A stretch of DNA of 64,000 nucleotides from Wyeomyia smithii (GCF_029784165.1 NC_073695.1:235339844-235403843); one strand, 5' to 3'. Counted from the stretch's first letter, positions 34,734-46,913 are shown. Program-made: numbers and translations. Notes: generated from the letters alone by a model not told the origin.

Positions 34734-36023
34734 CAGTATCGGACGAAACATTAAAACCACCACTCAAGCGAACAAAAGAAAACGACGAAAATTTGAGAAA
34801 AAAATGTGTAATGTAAATAAGTGCTTCAATCCATTTACAATATTATATTTGCATTGTTCAAAGAAAAAATGCATTTTGAGCATACTTAAGAACTAAATGA
34901 CCCGTAAAAAATTAGGATTGAAATCAATTCTTGGTAAAAATAATACGAACAAGAAAATTCATACCGTGAAAAACTTACAAAGTTGGACGTGTAACCTTTG
35001 TTACGCATCACTTCACGCACTCAATTCGGCATGAGTTCCACCAGCTCCTGGTACGTGGAATCTATCCCACAGTTGCTGTTTATTGTTCTACTTCTCCGTG
35101 TTTCTATAGGTTTGAGTTCCGGTGTTCGCACTGGGCACTCCATGACGTCCACTTTGTTATCCTAGAAACACCTTTTCGGAGATCTGTGTGGCGATGTGCT
35201 TCGAATCGTTATTTTGCATGAACTGCCATTTTAGGGCATCTCCCACCCGGCATAACATCTCTTAAGATTTCCATGATCTTATCCACCCAGTACAGGGTGC
35301 CAATCCTATACCAGCAGAAGCATCCCCACCCCACATCATACTCCATGCTAGAATATCTTCGTGGTATGGTATGTGGAAGGTATTATTGGGCGATGGACCC
35401 ATGTTTTTCCTTCCGAGCCGGGAAGGTTTACCTTCGTCTCATCCGACCACAGTATAGTTCGCCACTACTTTTCCTTCTCCGGACTGATTCAATCGAAGTG
35501 GCTTCGGATGCTTCAGCGTCGGCATCGGAACGTTTTGGAGGCCTTTACCGCCTATCCCTTGCCCCACTAGCCGCCGCTGAACTATTCGGGAACTCACGGA
35601 CAAGTTCAAATCGTTCGGAATCTTTTTCGAGACCTGGATGGGATTTATCTTGGAAGCTCGCTTTATAGCAGCGTCATTCTTTGCGGTCGTTTCCTTTGGG
35701 TTTCCAGTCGTTTCGGATGTTTGCATGATAGATTTTCACCAGGAACCGAAACACACAGAATACCACCGAGAAACAATCAACTTTCTTCGAAAATCGGTAG
35801 AAACAACACTTGAACACCGGTTTTCAACTTTAGACGGCTATTAGTGCGTTTTGCTAAAACGGGTTGCTTTGATTGAGTTGAGTTAAACTTGCGGTTTTTA
35901 AGGTTGTCATACTAGTATGAGTGCTCGCCGCTAGGTTTCGTAAAAAATATATTTGAATTGGCAGTTAAAAGCTAATTTGATATTTTTTTTACTAGAATGC
36001 TTCTAATGTTTTGTCCGGCACTT
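34734..36023 (-). mobile_element. Decayed Tc1-type transposon, ~1.29 kb
   Basis: Imperfect terminal inverted repeats: the left end reads CAGTATCGGACGAAACATTA and the right end, inverted, reads AAGTGCCGGACAAAACATTA. TA follows the right end (36,024-36,025); the left TA is lost. Length and internal transposase match a full-size Tc1 element. The transposase gene lies on the minus strand and is broken (see its own entry). Confidence 0.85.
34985..35726 (-). pseudogene. Tc1 transposase pseudogene
   Basis: The first frame (35,726-35,439, 95 residues) carries the N-terminal region of a Tc1 transposase: GNPKETTAKNDAAIKRASK, then an SVSSRIVQRRL helix-turn-helix and a GLQNVPMPTLKHPK linker. The reading then shifts phase; further along the strand the phrases LWSDETKVNLPGSEGK (first catalytic Asp region), VHRP, QFMQNNDSKHIATQI and a PELKPIE-like region appear in different frames. 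In the second catalytic block the usual QDND reads QNND, so the key Asp is lost as well. Several frameshifts and stops exist. The plus-strand frame of 131 residues at 35,273-35,668 is only its shadow. Confidence 0.88.
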
Positions 36024-36039
36024 TATATTGGGGATTAAA

Positions 36040-36480
36040 TTTGTGCATTCTAGCTTTTAAACTGAGAATTATATTTCCCGTAATTGATCATCGTGCACTT
36101 GAGCGAGCAAAACAAGAACAATAAAATCATTTAGAAAGTCATATCGTTTGTATTCTTCAGTGTTGGCTGTGCTGGGGAAGGAAGGTAATGATTGGTTCCC
36201 AATCGATTGCTGTAAAAATGGACGAAATTCTTTGAAAACTGTCTAAGTTTAAAGTGAATAATTTTCTCGATGATTTCCGTTTTTCAGTTCGCACCGCTGT
36301 GTTACCATAAGACGTACATCAAAAAAGTGGTCAAAGGAGATTATTATGATTCAGAGATTGTGGAAATGATGCTCTGGAGTTAAATAATAAAGTCATCTCT
36401 TAATCAAAAAGAACCGAAATATGTGTACGCTGGACGTCATAAAGTCGAAACTTTGAACCGTTTTTCCATGCCCGCTTCAA
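36040..36480. repeat. Repeat copy sharing flanks with 31.29-31.50 kb
   Basis: Sequence at about 36,123-36,215 aligns with the joined flanks of the MITE at 31,328 (shared phrases around AAATC..., GTTGGCTGTGCT and GTAATGATTGG). Further on, CCGTTTTTCAG at about 36,269-36,279 is followed by a short open frame ending at a stop near 36,383 and an AATAAAG phrase at 36,385-36,391. I cannot assign a function to it. Confidence 0.45.
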
Positions 36481-37929
36481 TCATGCAGTATAAACCCCAT
36501 CGTTGAAATGTTTGAGCAAAAAAATCCCCAATTTTCAGCCCACATCATGCACGTGGCATCTTCCGGCACAAGCCTTTTGTACACGACACACGGCATAAGC
36601 TTTTTGTCTCGCAAACATGCAAAACCCAGGCCCCGTCAGCTTAAGCCCCCGAACAGGAGAACGCGGCTCTCGCTACCTACTTACTCGTACACCACAGCTA
36701 GGGAGAAACGCCGGTAATGAAATGCAGTTGCCACCCCCACCGCAGCCGCAGCTTGTCGCGAAGGGACCTTCGATGTCGGGGGAAGACGTCGGTAGCATTA
36801 TTTTACATTAATAAAGGTGGGATTTGGGACAGCAAAATAAGCTCCGTCGTTCGCTCGCTTCGAATCGGCTACCGAAGAGCGAACTGTCAGATGGGATCAT
36901 TCAATGTAAGTTAGGTGAAGACACCACGGGAGATCAGTGCGGAGTACATTTTACTTCTTCCCCTTCCGGCTACCAGCTGCCGTGTTGCTGCAATGATAGA
37001 TAATTTAAAAGACAACTCAACACAGGGTGAACAAACGGAAAAGAAACTCCAAAAAGCTGCTGAATATTAAAACCGAACATCGAATATTACAAGTTCCCAC
37101 TCGGTGGGAAAACAAACACAAATTCATACATCTCAATTTTCCGGCTGTTCTAGCGGATGAAATACACACCATGCCGCGGTCGGACCGACCAACGCCCCGG
37201 CATCTCCAATGTTGCAAGAAAGGTAAACACAAATGCTTCTGGAGAAGAAAAGCGAGGCTATACGTGATTATCATAATATTCAAATTCGGATGAGTGTTTT
37301 TATGTTTTTTTTTTCGTTCGTCCGTCCGTCTTCCGTCTCCCATTGGTGGATGAAATTTTGCTGACTTTCGACGGCAGTCGCTACCGGTAAATGTGAAAAT
37401 TCGGAGAAGTAACGCAAACATATCGGATAACTTTTCCGAAGCCGCTTGTTCGGTTGTTTGTTTCTTTTTCCTTCTTTTACGGTACGTTGAGTTGCCTCGC
37501 GACACTAGGGAGTACACGATACTTAGGTGTTTTGATGAATTATAAACTGTGCGGGTTTCGTGCCTCAATGTACTTTCGAAACTTCTTGGCGTCGTTTGCT
37601 CGAACAAAGTTATTAATGCGGCATTATGTTCTTATTATCAGGTACTTTACACAACAAGCATCAAATCTTGTTAATTCTCCGACGTTTTCTTGCTTTACTT
37701 CGACTGATTTCTCGCGCCAACCTCTGTCCCACCTTCTCACTAGCCTGGCTACTCGTGCTTGAAATGGATTGGAAATTTAACAAATCCAAATTTGATTGAA
37801 ATACCCAGCGTGATTCGATTTCAAGCATCCTTAACGAGCCTGTTATTGTGCTGCGGAATAGCAATTCGATTGTAGAAAATTAAAAACAATTCTCCGACTG
37901 TTCGTCTGCTCGTTTCCGGCAGAAGCAAT

Positions 37930-37992
37930 CTCTATAAAACCACCCCGCCAGCTTCCGGACCGGACGCGAGCAGCTCTTCCGTACTCTAATCA
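37930..37992 (+). promoter_or_regulatory. Weak core-promoter candidate (TATA-like)
   Basis: CTCTATAAAACC at about 37,930-37,941 is a TATA-box match in a G+C-rich setting. The nearest initiator-like phrase, TCAGAT at about 37,989, is farther away than the usual 30 bp. No gene is recognised downstream. Confidence 0.2.
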
Positions 37993-39824
37993 GATTTAGT
38001 TTCACCTCAGCAGACAACGAGCTTCGCCGGAGCCATTAGGTCACATCGGGTTGCGGGTTCTCTAGAGTGCAATAAAGAAATTGTATAACGCCTCTCAGAT
38101 CTTGGGGTTCCACAGCTGGCCTCGACTCGGAACTGCAACGTTGTGTGTGTGTGCCGATTGCGGAAATGGTCCCCACTAAGCTTCGTCTCATTTGATCAAA
38201 TCTTATTGCAAACTTTTTGATTTCATCCTGATTGCCGCTCGTCTCCCGAACTGATGCGAACTCTCGATGGCAACAGTGATTTCGAACCGATCCCGATAGT
38301 TTATCGTTCCGTCCGGCTGAGATTTTCCCGACTGGCTTCGACTGCAAAGCAAGGGCTATACCATAAGCAAAATAATAAAAAAGATAAACAGTATCGGGAA
38401 ACGAACGACGACGACGACCGGCAGGTCGGACGCTGCTGGTCCTGGCAGAGCACTCCTCCCGGTGTTCGACTGAAACTGAACAGCACGAAGGCTTTTATGA
38501 GTCAATCCGGATTCTTTTTTTTTTCTTGCTTCTGCCCGGTGTGCTGCTGCTGATGGTTATTCGATCTCACAACTAACGACTTTTTGCTACCTTTTATGTG
38601 TGCACAGCGGAAGCATTACTATAAGATATTTAATCTCATTTGTACTGTTCGATTCTGCTTGCTTGTTTGCTTGCCGTGTGCCATTTTAGGCGAGCGAAAG
38701 AAGAAACTGTTTGATCATTTTGATTCATTTTAGTTAAAAGGTGGAAAAGAACAAAAGAGATCTTATTCAGGAGTTTTTTTTGCTTCGGTTTGTAATCGAT
38801 TATGTATAATGATACTCAAAATTAGGCTTTGCTCTAGAGTTTAAATAGGAAAAAAAGTAAGATTATTGCTTTATACTCGTTCCTGTGAGTTTTAGTTCAG
38901 GAAAACATTATACATTATTATTATTTGATATTTATACAATATTTACCTTTCTCTAATTGATTGGTAAAATATTTGAACGTTGTTGACTACTCTTATGATG
39001 TTTCTAATTTCCATAAATAAACCCTATATGACAAAAATCGAACACGAAACGTCTCAGATAAATATAACGTATCTCGTTTCACTGTAAAACAATCTTCTCT
39101 CGATGGGTCTTCACAAAAATCTTAAATAGTACAACCGCACATTCAGGCGAGATCCTTATTATCTCGAGCCCGAACCCCGGCTGCGGTTCGATCCGACTGC
39201 AAATAGATTAACGGAATGGTTTCTCGAGTTGTTGTCTCGCGCAGTCTTGCCGAACGGGGCCAATATCCGCAAAAATGGGGCCCAGTCCTGGCAGAAATGA
39301 ACAGTGAAAAGTCTATTCCAAGACAACAAATCTGCCTTGCTTCTTCCCACTGCTAGTACCTAACAACAGCAGCAGCAGCGGTTTCCTTATTTTAGAACCA
39401 ATCCGTGGCTGGCATGTGCTTTTCTGTCGGAACGAAGTTTTAGGGAAAAGTTTTTTTTACGATAGATATATGCAGAATAGCGGGTATAGCATTAAATTTC
39501 GAAGCTCTTGTCTGAGTTCTCGTTTTGTGGTATTAAGCCGTCCCTGTTCCTGTCTTCCAGTCGTGCTTTCCTCGCTGCTAGCGAGGACCAAGAGTTGAAC
39601 AGAAGATACCCCGATCGGGGTCCCGGTAGTCGTCGCAAAGTCGCTTCACTTCTGCCGCTGTAGATAGAGGTTATGGAGAATGCTATAACATTAGCATACA
39701 ACTGGAGCTTTTATGCTTTTGGTCCTAATACCCTTCTGACGTTTAAACTCTAGCGTTTTACAAGCTTCCCAGTGTTCGGTGCCATGAACGCGCTGGCGCA
39801 GATCTGCTTTGCCAACTTTCACTC

Positions 39825-39860
39825 TATATAAACCGAGAGCACCGACTGTTATCATAAATT
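39825..39860 (+). promoter_or_regulatory. Core-promoter candidate (TATA plus initiator spacing)
   Basis: TATATAAA (39,825-39,832) lies about 29 bp before the A of a TTATCATAA phrase (39,850-39,858), which resembles an insect initiator. The spacing is right for TATA-directed transcription. No coding gene is recognised downstream, so any product would be non-coding or outside my recognition. Confidence 0.25.
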
Positions 39861-41693
39861 GTGTGTTTGGGTTCCATTAAATGCTCTGCATAGCTAATAT
39901 GATTTGATGGCATAACATGAAGAAATAGGAGCAAAGGGTGCTGGGACACAACAAGACACTCTACGATACAAGCACGATAAACCCGGTTCGGTTCGGTTCG
40001 GTTTGGTCCGCAAGGGTCAGCTCACATGCTGAATGTCCTTGGAAGATGGCTGCACGCTTGACTCGCAAATTGTTCAGTCAAATCAAATGCAAATTTTTCA
40101 TCCTCATGTTTAGGCTATAATTTTCATTCCTCTTGTAGCGCCCGATAAAGTATCATTAATAAATGCTCTATTATGTCAAACTGTAATTACTACAATCATC
40201 AGTGATTCATATCATAGACAGTGACTACATATTTCACTTTTTTTACATCTGCAACGCAGGCAAACAGAATAAAAAACTCAAAACAGCCAGACCAAATTAT
40301 GCCACACGAGCAGTTTATGTTTATTTAATCGCAATCCGAATCGAATTAATTTCTCCCGACATTAATCTAACCGATACTGGCTGTCATACGCACAAACACA
40401 CATTTTCCGGGCCATCCACACATCAGAGCTCACCACCCGTCCACGGGGATGGCTAATTGGTACCGTTTAATGCTAACTTCATTTGAATTTCAAACCAAAA
40501 ACCGGTACGATTATTCCATTCCGATCCGACACGCACAGAAGGCAAATCGAGTTGCGGCGAGTTGCGTAAGTGAACGTGTGTATGTGTTGGTGTGGGTGTA
40601 TATCTATGTTTGTGTGGGGGGGGGGGGGTAGAAGGATGGCTAGTGGAAAAAAATTAAAAAAGAGAACATTACCTCCCACCGCTCAATCAACAATTTTCCC
40701 GCCCCAACAATGTTATTCGCTTTCGCTATCTTCCCGTTTCCCGTATGACCAGCACTGAAAATGAACCTCCCCATCCCTGGCTGGGATGTTGTTGCTTATG
40801 CATGTATGCTCATGTCAGTGTGTTTGTGTGCGTGTGTCTGTGCGCGGAGCTTTGCGCGGACTCTCGATAAAGGGAATGAAATGATGATTTTAATTTTAAT
40901 TTCGTCCCCAGCCTCTGCCCTGGCTGGTTGGCGCAATTGCTGTCAGCCAAAGCTGTCGCACGATAGAACCAAAACAACCACCAGCAGGGTAGCAATTTCG
41001 AAGTGGAGAGCACCCAGCACCCTGTATTGGGGGCGCGCGGAAGCGTAATGAAATTAACAAACTTCAAACAAGCTATTTTTTTCCTCCGCGAATCGATCGA
41101 ACGGATGGAAGGCAATATGCGTGTGCGTGAGTAGGGGTCAAATGGGCAAAATGGTTACATGTGCCTTTTGAACATCAGCAATGCTCCCTTCGGGTATAAT
41201 TAACAAAGAGAGATGAAAAATTCATCCATATCGTGCCCCTCTTGATTCATGGGTAGAAGTCCATTAAACAGAATCTCATCCATCGATGAGACAATGCGAA
41301 CAACATAAATTACTTTGTTGTTTGTATCTGATTTTTCATCTGAGTCGTAAATTTCTAATGTCCCTTCATATAGATTTCAGCTGATGTTGTTTCTGTTTCT
41401 AATTTAATGTATTTAATAAAACTTGAACACGCCTTCATCGAAAAGGTTAAATAACTTTTAAACATGAAAAATCAAAAATGTTTTGAAAAAATGCAATCGC
41501 TGAGAAATAGCCTTGCAGGTAACTTCTAATACCGAAGCAAGCTGTGCTGCGTTTGGCATGGATCATTATCCAGCAATCCGTTCAATACCCGCGTACCTTT
41601 TTAGGTCTCATTAGACGAAATTTCATAGTTCACTGCAATCAAAAGTAGTTCTAAATAGTAACAAGAAAGAGTTGAATTTTTTTTACCCCTTTT

Positions 41694-43060
41694 GTCCGGC
41701 GGGGTACCCTGGTACCCACACAAATTATTGTTCATGTAACTTTCCAAAATAGCGACTTTCGATATCTGAAAGAGAACCGAAATTGGCCAAATACCGAATG
41801 TGGGTATTTTTGAAATCGGAATAATGCCCAGAGATCGGAAATCATCTGCAACCGCCATTTTGAAATCTGATATGGTGACTTCTAGTTTCCGGAAAACAGC
41901 TGAAATTGACTACCTCATATATATACTTTCGGAATCAGGACGATGTCCAGAAACCTAAAAACGACTCTAACAGCCATGTTAAATGTCAAAATTGCAACTG
42001 CCGGTTTCTGGAAAAGATTGAAAAATGGCCGAAGACCATCCAAGATGGGTATTTGCGGAATCGGGATGCTACCAAGAGACCTCAGAACAATACTAGACGA
42101 ACCGGAAGTCAACACCTTGAACTTCCAAATGGTGTGTGAAATTAATTCTCGGTCTCTAGGTATCATCCTGATTCCGAAAATACCCATCTTGGGTAGTGTT
42201 CGGCCATTTTTTATTTTTTTTCCCAAAACCGGAAGTCGCCATTTTGATATTTAAAAAAGCCGCTAGGGTCGTTTTCAGGTCTATGGACATCATCTCGATT
42301 TCAGAAATATTCATATGTGGTGGTATTTAGTCAGTTTTGGCTGTTTTCCAGAAACCGGAAGTCAGCTTTTCGAAGTTCAAAATGGCACCTTCAGTTAATT
42401 TTCGGTCTCTAGGTATCATTTCGATTCTGAAAATATTCTTATTAGGTGCTAATTGGTCAATTTTGGTTCATTTCTTAAAACCGGAAGTTGCCATTTTTTA
42501 ATTCAAAATGGTTTCTGGGGTCGTTTTCAGGTCTCTGGATATCATTTTGATTCTAAAACTACTCATATAAGGTGGCATTTGGTCAATTTTAGTTGTTTTC
42601 CTTAAACCGAAAATCACCATCTTGAATTTCAGAATGGCGCCTGGAGTTTATTTTGGGTCTCTGGATCTAAACCCTATGCCGGAAATACACATACTCTATG
42701 GCGTTCGATCAATTTTGATTCATTTCCAGCAACCGAAAGTCGCCATTTTGGTATCCAAAACGGCCAATAAGGTCGTTTTTAAGTCTCTGAACATCATCCC
42801 GATTCCGGCATATGAGGGATCAACTGTAATTATACCAATATTGCTATCAAATATTCATAAAAATCCTCAGTTTCGGAACATAACTCCGAAAAAAAAACTG
42901 GATTTCCGGGAATGAAAACATTCTTTCGGGGCACCGCTGGCACTGATTTCAAAGATAATTTGCTGAATCTTTTAATACTGAACCTATGAAAATCGGATTA
43001 AAATTATCGAAGTTACAAGAGTTTCAGCTTGTGGGTACCCGGGTACCCCGTCGGGCATGT
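41694..43060. mobile_element. ~1.37 kb TIR element with inverted ~125-bp satellite core
   Basis: The left end carries GTCCGGCGGGGTACCCTGGT then ACCCACA (41,694-41,720). The right end is the inverted copy of GCCCGACGGGGTACCCGGGT then ACCCACA (about 43,030-43,056); similarity weakens outward through a CCCTT phrase. Between them lies an array of ~125-bp units. Neither end has a clear target duplication. No transposase frame is present. Confidence 0.75.
41735..42815. repeat. ~125-bp tandem satellite, orientation switch near 42,115
   Basis: From about 42,229 the phrase CCGGAAGTCGCCATTTTGA recurs at 42,229, 42,354, 42,480, 42,606 and 42,731, a period of 125-126 bp. West of about 42,100 the same units run in the opposite sense (GCCATTTTGAAATCTGATAT near 41,851 and again near 41,972). 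Around the switch, AAGATGGGTATTTGCGGAAT (42,043) faces its inverted counterpart ATTCCGAAAATACCCATCTT (42,171-42,190). Open frames of about 100 residues on both strands here are by-products. Related, decayed units occur at 14.1-15.3 kb and 51.63-51.73 kb. Confidence 0.85.
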
Positions 43061-43069
43061 AAGGGTGTT

Positions 43070-43680
43070 TTTTTTCTGTCGAACACATAACGGTTAAAAT
43101 TAGCATCTTGAAAGCGACGAAACCAATCACGGGTCGTTGTTTCACTTAAAGCAGCGTTTCCGTAAACTTTTGTTTTGACTCTCGATGCGCTTCAGCCGCC
43201 GTTTTCTTTGAATGAATGGAATGAGAAAGTAACATTTGCCGCAAATACTTTGGCACAAAAACAGATATTTTCACTTAACTAAAACTAAAAGAAGCCGCAA
43301 TAAAATTCGTTAGTCGAAGCGGTTTGTTCACCATATGTCTATAGTTACTGCTGGCGCCACCTGTTGACAAATAGTGAATGACCTCATAGCTCATGATTGT
43401 GATGATGGTCTAAATAATGAAAGGTTGTATCCAAGCCATGATCGCACAACTGACCTAGAATACGCACACTTTCCGATAAACATTTTTGTAATATATAACT
43501 TATAAATCTGCTATTAAATGGGTTTCGGCTGAAATGCAGCTTAATAAGCTGTTATAGAACACAATTGTTCGTTGGGTTGGTATTAACAAATGCTTTGTTG
43601 AGTGTGTTTCATTATGAGCCATAAAGTATACTATTATTTGTTCAAATCGAGTAACTCTTCGTTGAATTAGTAGGCGGGGT
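43070..43680. other. No gene recognised
   Basis: Mixed-composition sequence after the satellite element, without repeats or reading frames I can assign. Confidence 0.4.
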
Positions 43681-43729
43681 CACGCACACGGTATTATGAA
43701 ACAAAGTAAAAAAGGGTGGGCTGGGTTAC

Positions 43730-43915
43730 GCGTCAAGTACGCTGGGTCCGAAGCTAAAGCTATTACGAAGCTAGCTCTGCTCCATAGCCGCAGGGTTACA
43801 GAGTCTGCTTTGACAAGCGGGTATTCGTGGATTCGAATCTCAATAGAATTAGGCAATTTGGTTATCAAAGGAGGGTAACATGGGTTTATTCTCAGGCCCC
43901 CCACTATAAACCCTT
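43730..43915 (+). repeat. Possible tRNA-derived SINE
   Basis: An A-box-like TAGCCGCAGGG (43,785-43,795) is followed about 40 bp later by a B-box-like GGATTCGAATCT (43,829-43,840). This is the pol III promoter layout of tRNA-derived elements. The rest of the unit is of unknown origin and its ends are not defined. Confidence 0.45.
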
Positions 43916-44538
43916 TCTTCAAGCTGAATTATAAATTACTTATTGACTCTCTTTATAACAAAAATTAGTCCCTCTTATAATAAAACTTGTGTGAGTCACA
44001 TATGAAAGTTCTCTCCAGGGAATTGTGATTGGGCGATATTGTTGGGATGGACTGGGGCTTGGTATTGTAGAATAGTAAGCTTGAAACGGAAAGGTAAAAC
44101 TTACACACAAGCACGGATATGAATGATAGGCGTATCACTTCAATAGTGATACTGCCAATAATATGAAGTGCAGTGTACAGATAACACCTGAGCAATATCA
44201 CAATAGATCAAATGTCTCTGGTCTCAGTGATGATTCCACACAGGAAAAAAGCTAGCTCAAAGAGAATTGTTCCGTTTTGTCCTGCCAAGTACAAATTACA
44301 GATGGCGTTTCTCGAGGTAATGAACACGTTCTTGAAGCAATGCTGAATTTTCTTACCTTGCAAATTATGAAATATGCAGTTCTACATTTATCTCAAGCGA
44401 TTAAGAAGTGACGCTAAAATTGTTGTTCACAACATACGATCGATTCTTTTGAGATGCCAGAAAAAATATGAATAATGCTATGATCGCTGCGGCTCTAGCA
44501 GCAGTCATATATAATTCATTACAATTCAGTAAAAAAAG

Positions 44539-44892
44539 GAGCGGGGGCCTAGTGTGGTTGGTAACGTCTCCGCCAACCACGCTCGACGCCTGGGTTCGAA
44601 TCCCACCGCCGACATAGGTGTCGATGGTTGTGAGGTGGCGTGATCCACTCACAACCAACCCAACTGGTCTAGATTCAATCCTAGCCGACACCGGGAGATT
44701 TCCTGAGGCGAAAAATCTCTGGGATCACGCCTTCCATCGCATGAGGAAGTAAAGCCGTTGGCGCCGGTCCGTTAATAAACGGGTCGTGAGTTAGGGTTCT
44801 GGGTGTGGAGTCTGCCTCCCTGGGCGTCGGTGATTGGCCACAACAGTGGCGGAACTAGACCGACGGAAAATAAGCGAGAATAAAAAAAAAAA
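44539..44892 (+). mobile_element. tRNA-derived SINE, ~350 bp, poly-A tailed
   Basis: The head carries an A-box-like TAGTGTGGTTGG (44,550-44,561) and a perfect B box GGTTCGAATCC (44,593-44,603). A unique body of about 270 bp follows and ends in an A-rich tail (44,881-44,892). The 96-residue minus frame across it is a shadow. tRNA-headed SINEs are known in Aedes (for example Feilai); membership in that family is not checked. The clean boxes suggest a relatively recent copy. Confidence 0.8.
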
Positions 44893-45900
44893 CAAACGAT
44901 CGTATTTTAACTAATAAGCTAGTTTGAATTATGTTTGTAATTTGTTTGTTGTTGTTGTTATTCAGTCTTTTAGTATGTGTAATACAAATTAAACCGCAAG
45001 GTTAGAGCAATTACACAACTCGGAAAAATCGATTGATAAATAGGTTAAAACAATCCTATTGATGTGTCACAATATGAAGACAATATAAACACAGTATAAA
45101 GTTAAAGACTAGGAAATAGAAGAGAAAATGAACCATTCTCAACCGTTGCTTTTGTCGTCGGCGGTCAAAACATGAACACTAAAAAGAAAGCTAGATTTTA
45201 AAGTTTTTATCACTATTAGCAACGTTCTGGCGAGTGGCAGAAAAATAGTTTTCACTCCAATTGAAAAATTTTGATGCAATCAAATGAGCGTGTGTTGCAG
45301 CAAAACCCATAAAAACATGAAAGCATCTCCTGCTGCGCTGCGGCAAGTCTGCTTGCTGCTATATTGTATATCCATGACAGCATGTTTTCAACTAATTCGG
45401 CTCTCATTGTATTGCACAGCTCTTCCTGCTCCCCGTACGCTTGGTACGGGGTTGCTAATGATAGCCTATAACGAAATGAGCTGCTATAATGAATTTGAGA
45501 TGATGCGTAACACGTTTTTTTCTTACATGGGAAATAATATCAACAATGGAAACACATATGAAACGGTTTGCTTCGTATTCATTATGGTACCGACCTAAGA
45601 AAAAGGAGAAACGAAAAAGTGCGAGTCAATGACAGCCGCATCCGATCAGCAGGCTGTCAACAGCGCAAGCCAAGCCAACAGAAAATCCTCAAAATGAACA
45701 AACTAGGCTGTCATGTCCGAACGAACAAAATACATGTGGAAGAATGAGCTGTCGTGTGCAACACAAGACAGTTTTGGTGCCTTGTGTGAGCTTGAGCTGT
45801 ATGTGAGCTCTCAAGAATAGCTTATACATGAGACTGTTAGAGTAAACAGAGAGAGCGGTCGTCAGTATAGTGTCGAACCACAGTCTTTTTCCGAAACCTG
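44893..45900. other. No gene recognised
   Basis: The 104-residue plus frame at 45,284-45,598 is cysteine- and leucine-rich with no domain I can name. No inverted-repeat element could be delimited. Confidence 0.4.
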
Positions 45901-46336
45901 CACTTAACTGTTTTTCCGCGGGACGTACGTAGCGCGTAAAAAAGTGTAAATTCCAAAATCCTCGTAAAAACCCGTAAATTCTGTAATCCGCGTAAAAAAT
46001 ACTTTATTTATTTGCCAAAGGTTTAACATCATTTCTGCCAAATACTTTGGAAAAAGAATCGATAGCAGTGTTATTTACATCTGCATCAATCTGAAAATCA
46101 AGAAAAGTATATAAAGATTGGATTAAATCATTTAATTTTCAGTAGCTGGATTAAGTAAACTCATTGGACCCTTTAAGCAAAGGATTTGAAAATGAAAACA
46201 CATTAAAATATGCCGCGTACGAAACGACTTTTCTAGAAATCCGCGTTAAAAAAAAATAAAGTTAATAAAACCTCATTAATTTGGAAGTCCGTGTCAAAAA
46301 GGCTTCTTGAAAAACGCGTAATAAGAGACTTTAGTG
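45901..46336. mobile_element. 436-bp relative of the 14,284 MITE
   Basis: The left end CACTTAACTGTTTTTCCGCG and right end GCGTAATAAGAGACTTTAGTG match the ends of the 190-bp MITE at 14,284-14,473. TA follows the right end. Internal CGCGTAAAAA and CGTAAAAACCCGTAAATT phrases repeat the sub-motif seen in the short copy. This may be a longer member from which the shorter form arose by deletion. No transposase frame is found. Confidence 0.6.
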
Positions 46337-46339
46337 TAT

Positions 46340-46910
46340 AGTGTATAGTATCTAATCTGAAATGCCGTAAGAGAAAATCCCTTAAATACGTAACGTTTCT
46401 GGAGGGTAATAGGGGGGACGGGGTTATCGGATAAATCGTTGCAATCCATGCGGAAAGGTTTGCAAATGTTAAACAAAAGGAAAAATAGTTATTTTTGCGT
46501 TGCGTAAATGATGAACGTTCGCTTATTTATTCAGAAAATAAAAAAAAGTATGAATGAATAAAAAATTTTAAAAAAATAATCAAAGCATGAAAAAAATTTA
46601 GAAAACCTTGAACAAAATTTAAAAAAAAAAACAAATAGGAAAACAAAAAAAACAGAAGAAATTACAAGAAGTAAAAAAAATTATATATAAAAAAATCATA
46701 AATTAGTTTTGAAAAAAGTTAAGATACGTTCAGGGCTAAAAGTGAACAAGCCAATGTAAACTGCTCAATTTTTTTCTTGACGTTTTACTGCATTTACATA
46801 TAAAAAAAACTACAAGATATCATTTTTTTGTCAGTAATGTATTTTTTGACTTCAAGTGGATTAGGGCTGCCCTAATGCTCGAAATAGCAGTTTTAAAACA
46901 GGTTTTAATC
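46340..46910. other. A-rich stretch, no gene
   Basis: Long A-rich runs dominate 46,540-46,720. A phrase around TACGTAACGTTTCTGGAGGG (46,387) recalls the TTACGTAA repeats at 52.4 and 56.6 kb. Confidence 0.4.
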
Positions 46911-46913
46911 TTT

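Larger units (their letters stand above)
36500..41600. other. Unique, G+C-richer block without a recognised gene
   Basis: Many short overlapping frames occur on both strands; the longest is a 196-residue minus frame at 37,017-37,607 without any domain. Simple sequence includes a GGTTC run at about 39,984-40,004 and a poly-G tract at about 40,616-40,628. The block is otherwise repeat-poor and may hold intronic or regulatory DNA. Confidence 0.5.

Noticed and set aside
35273..35668. 131-residue plus frame as a gene
   Set aside because: It is antisense to the Tc1 transposase pseudogene.
37017..37607. 196-residue minus frame as a host gene
   Set aside because: No recognisable motif; composition looks like chance translation of non-coding sequence.
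41906..42254. ~100-residue frames on both strands
   Set aside because: They lie across the satellite inversion point and consist of repeat units.
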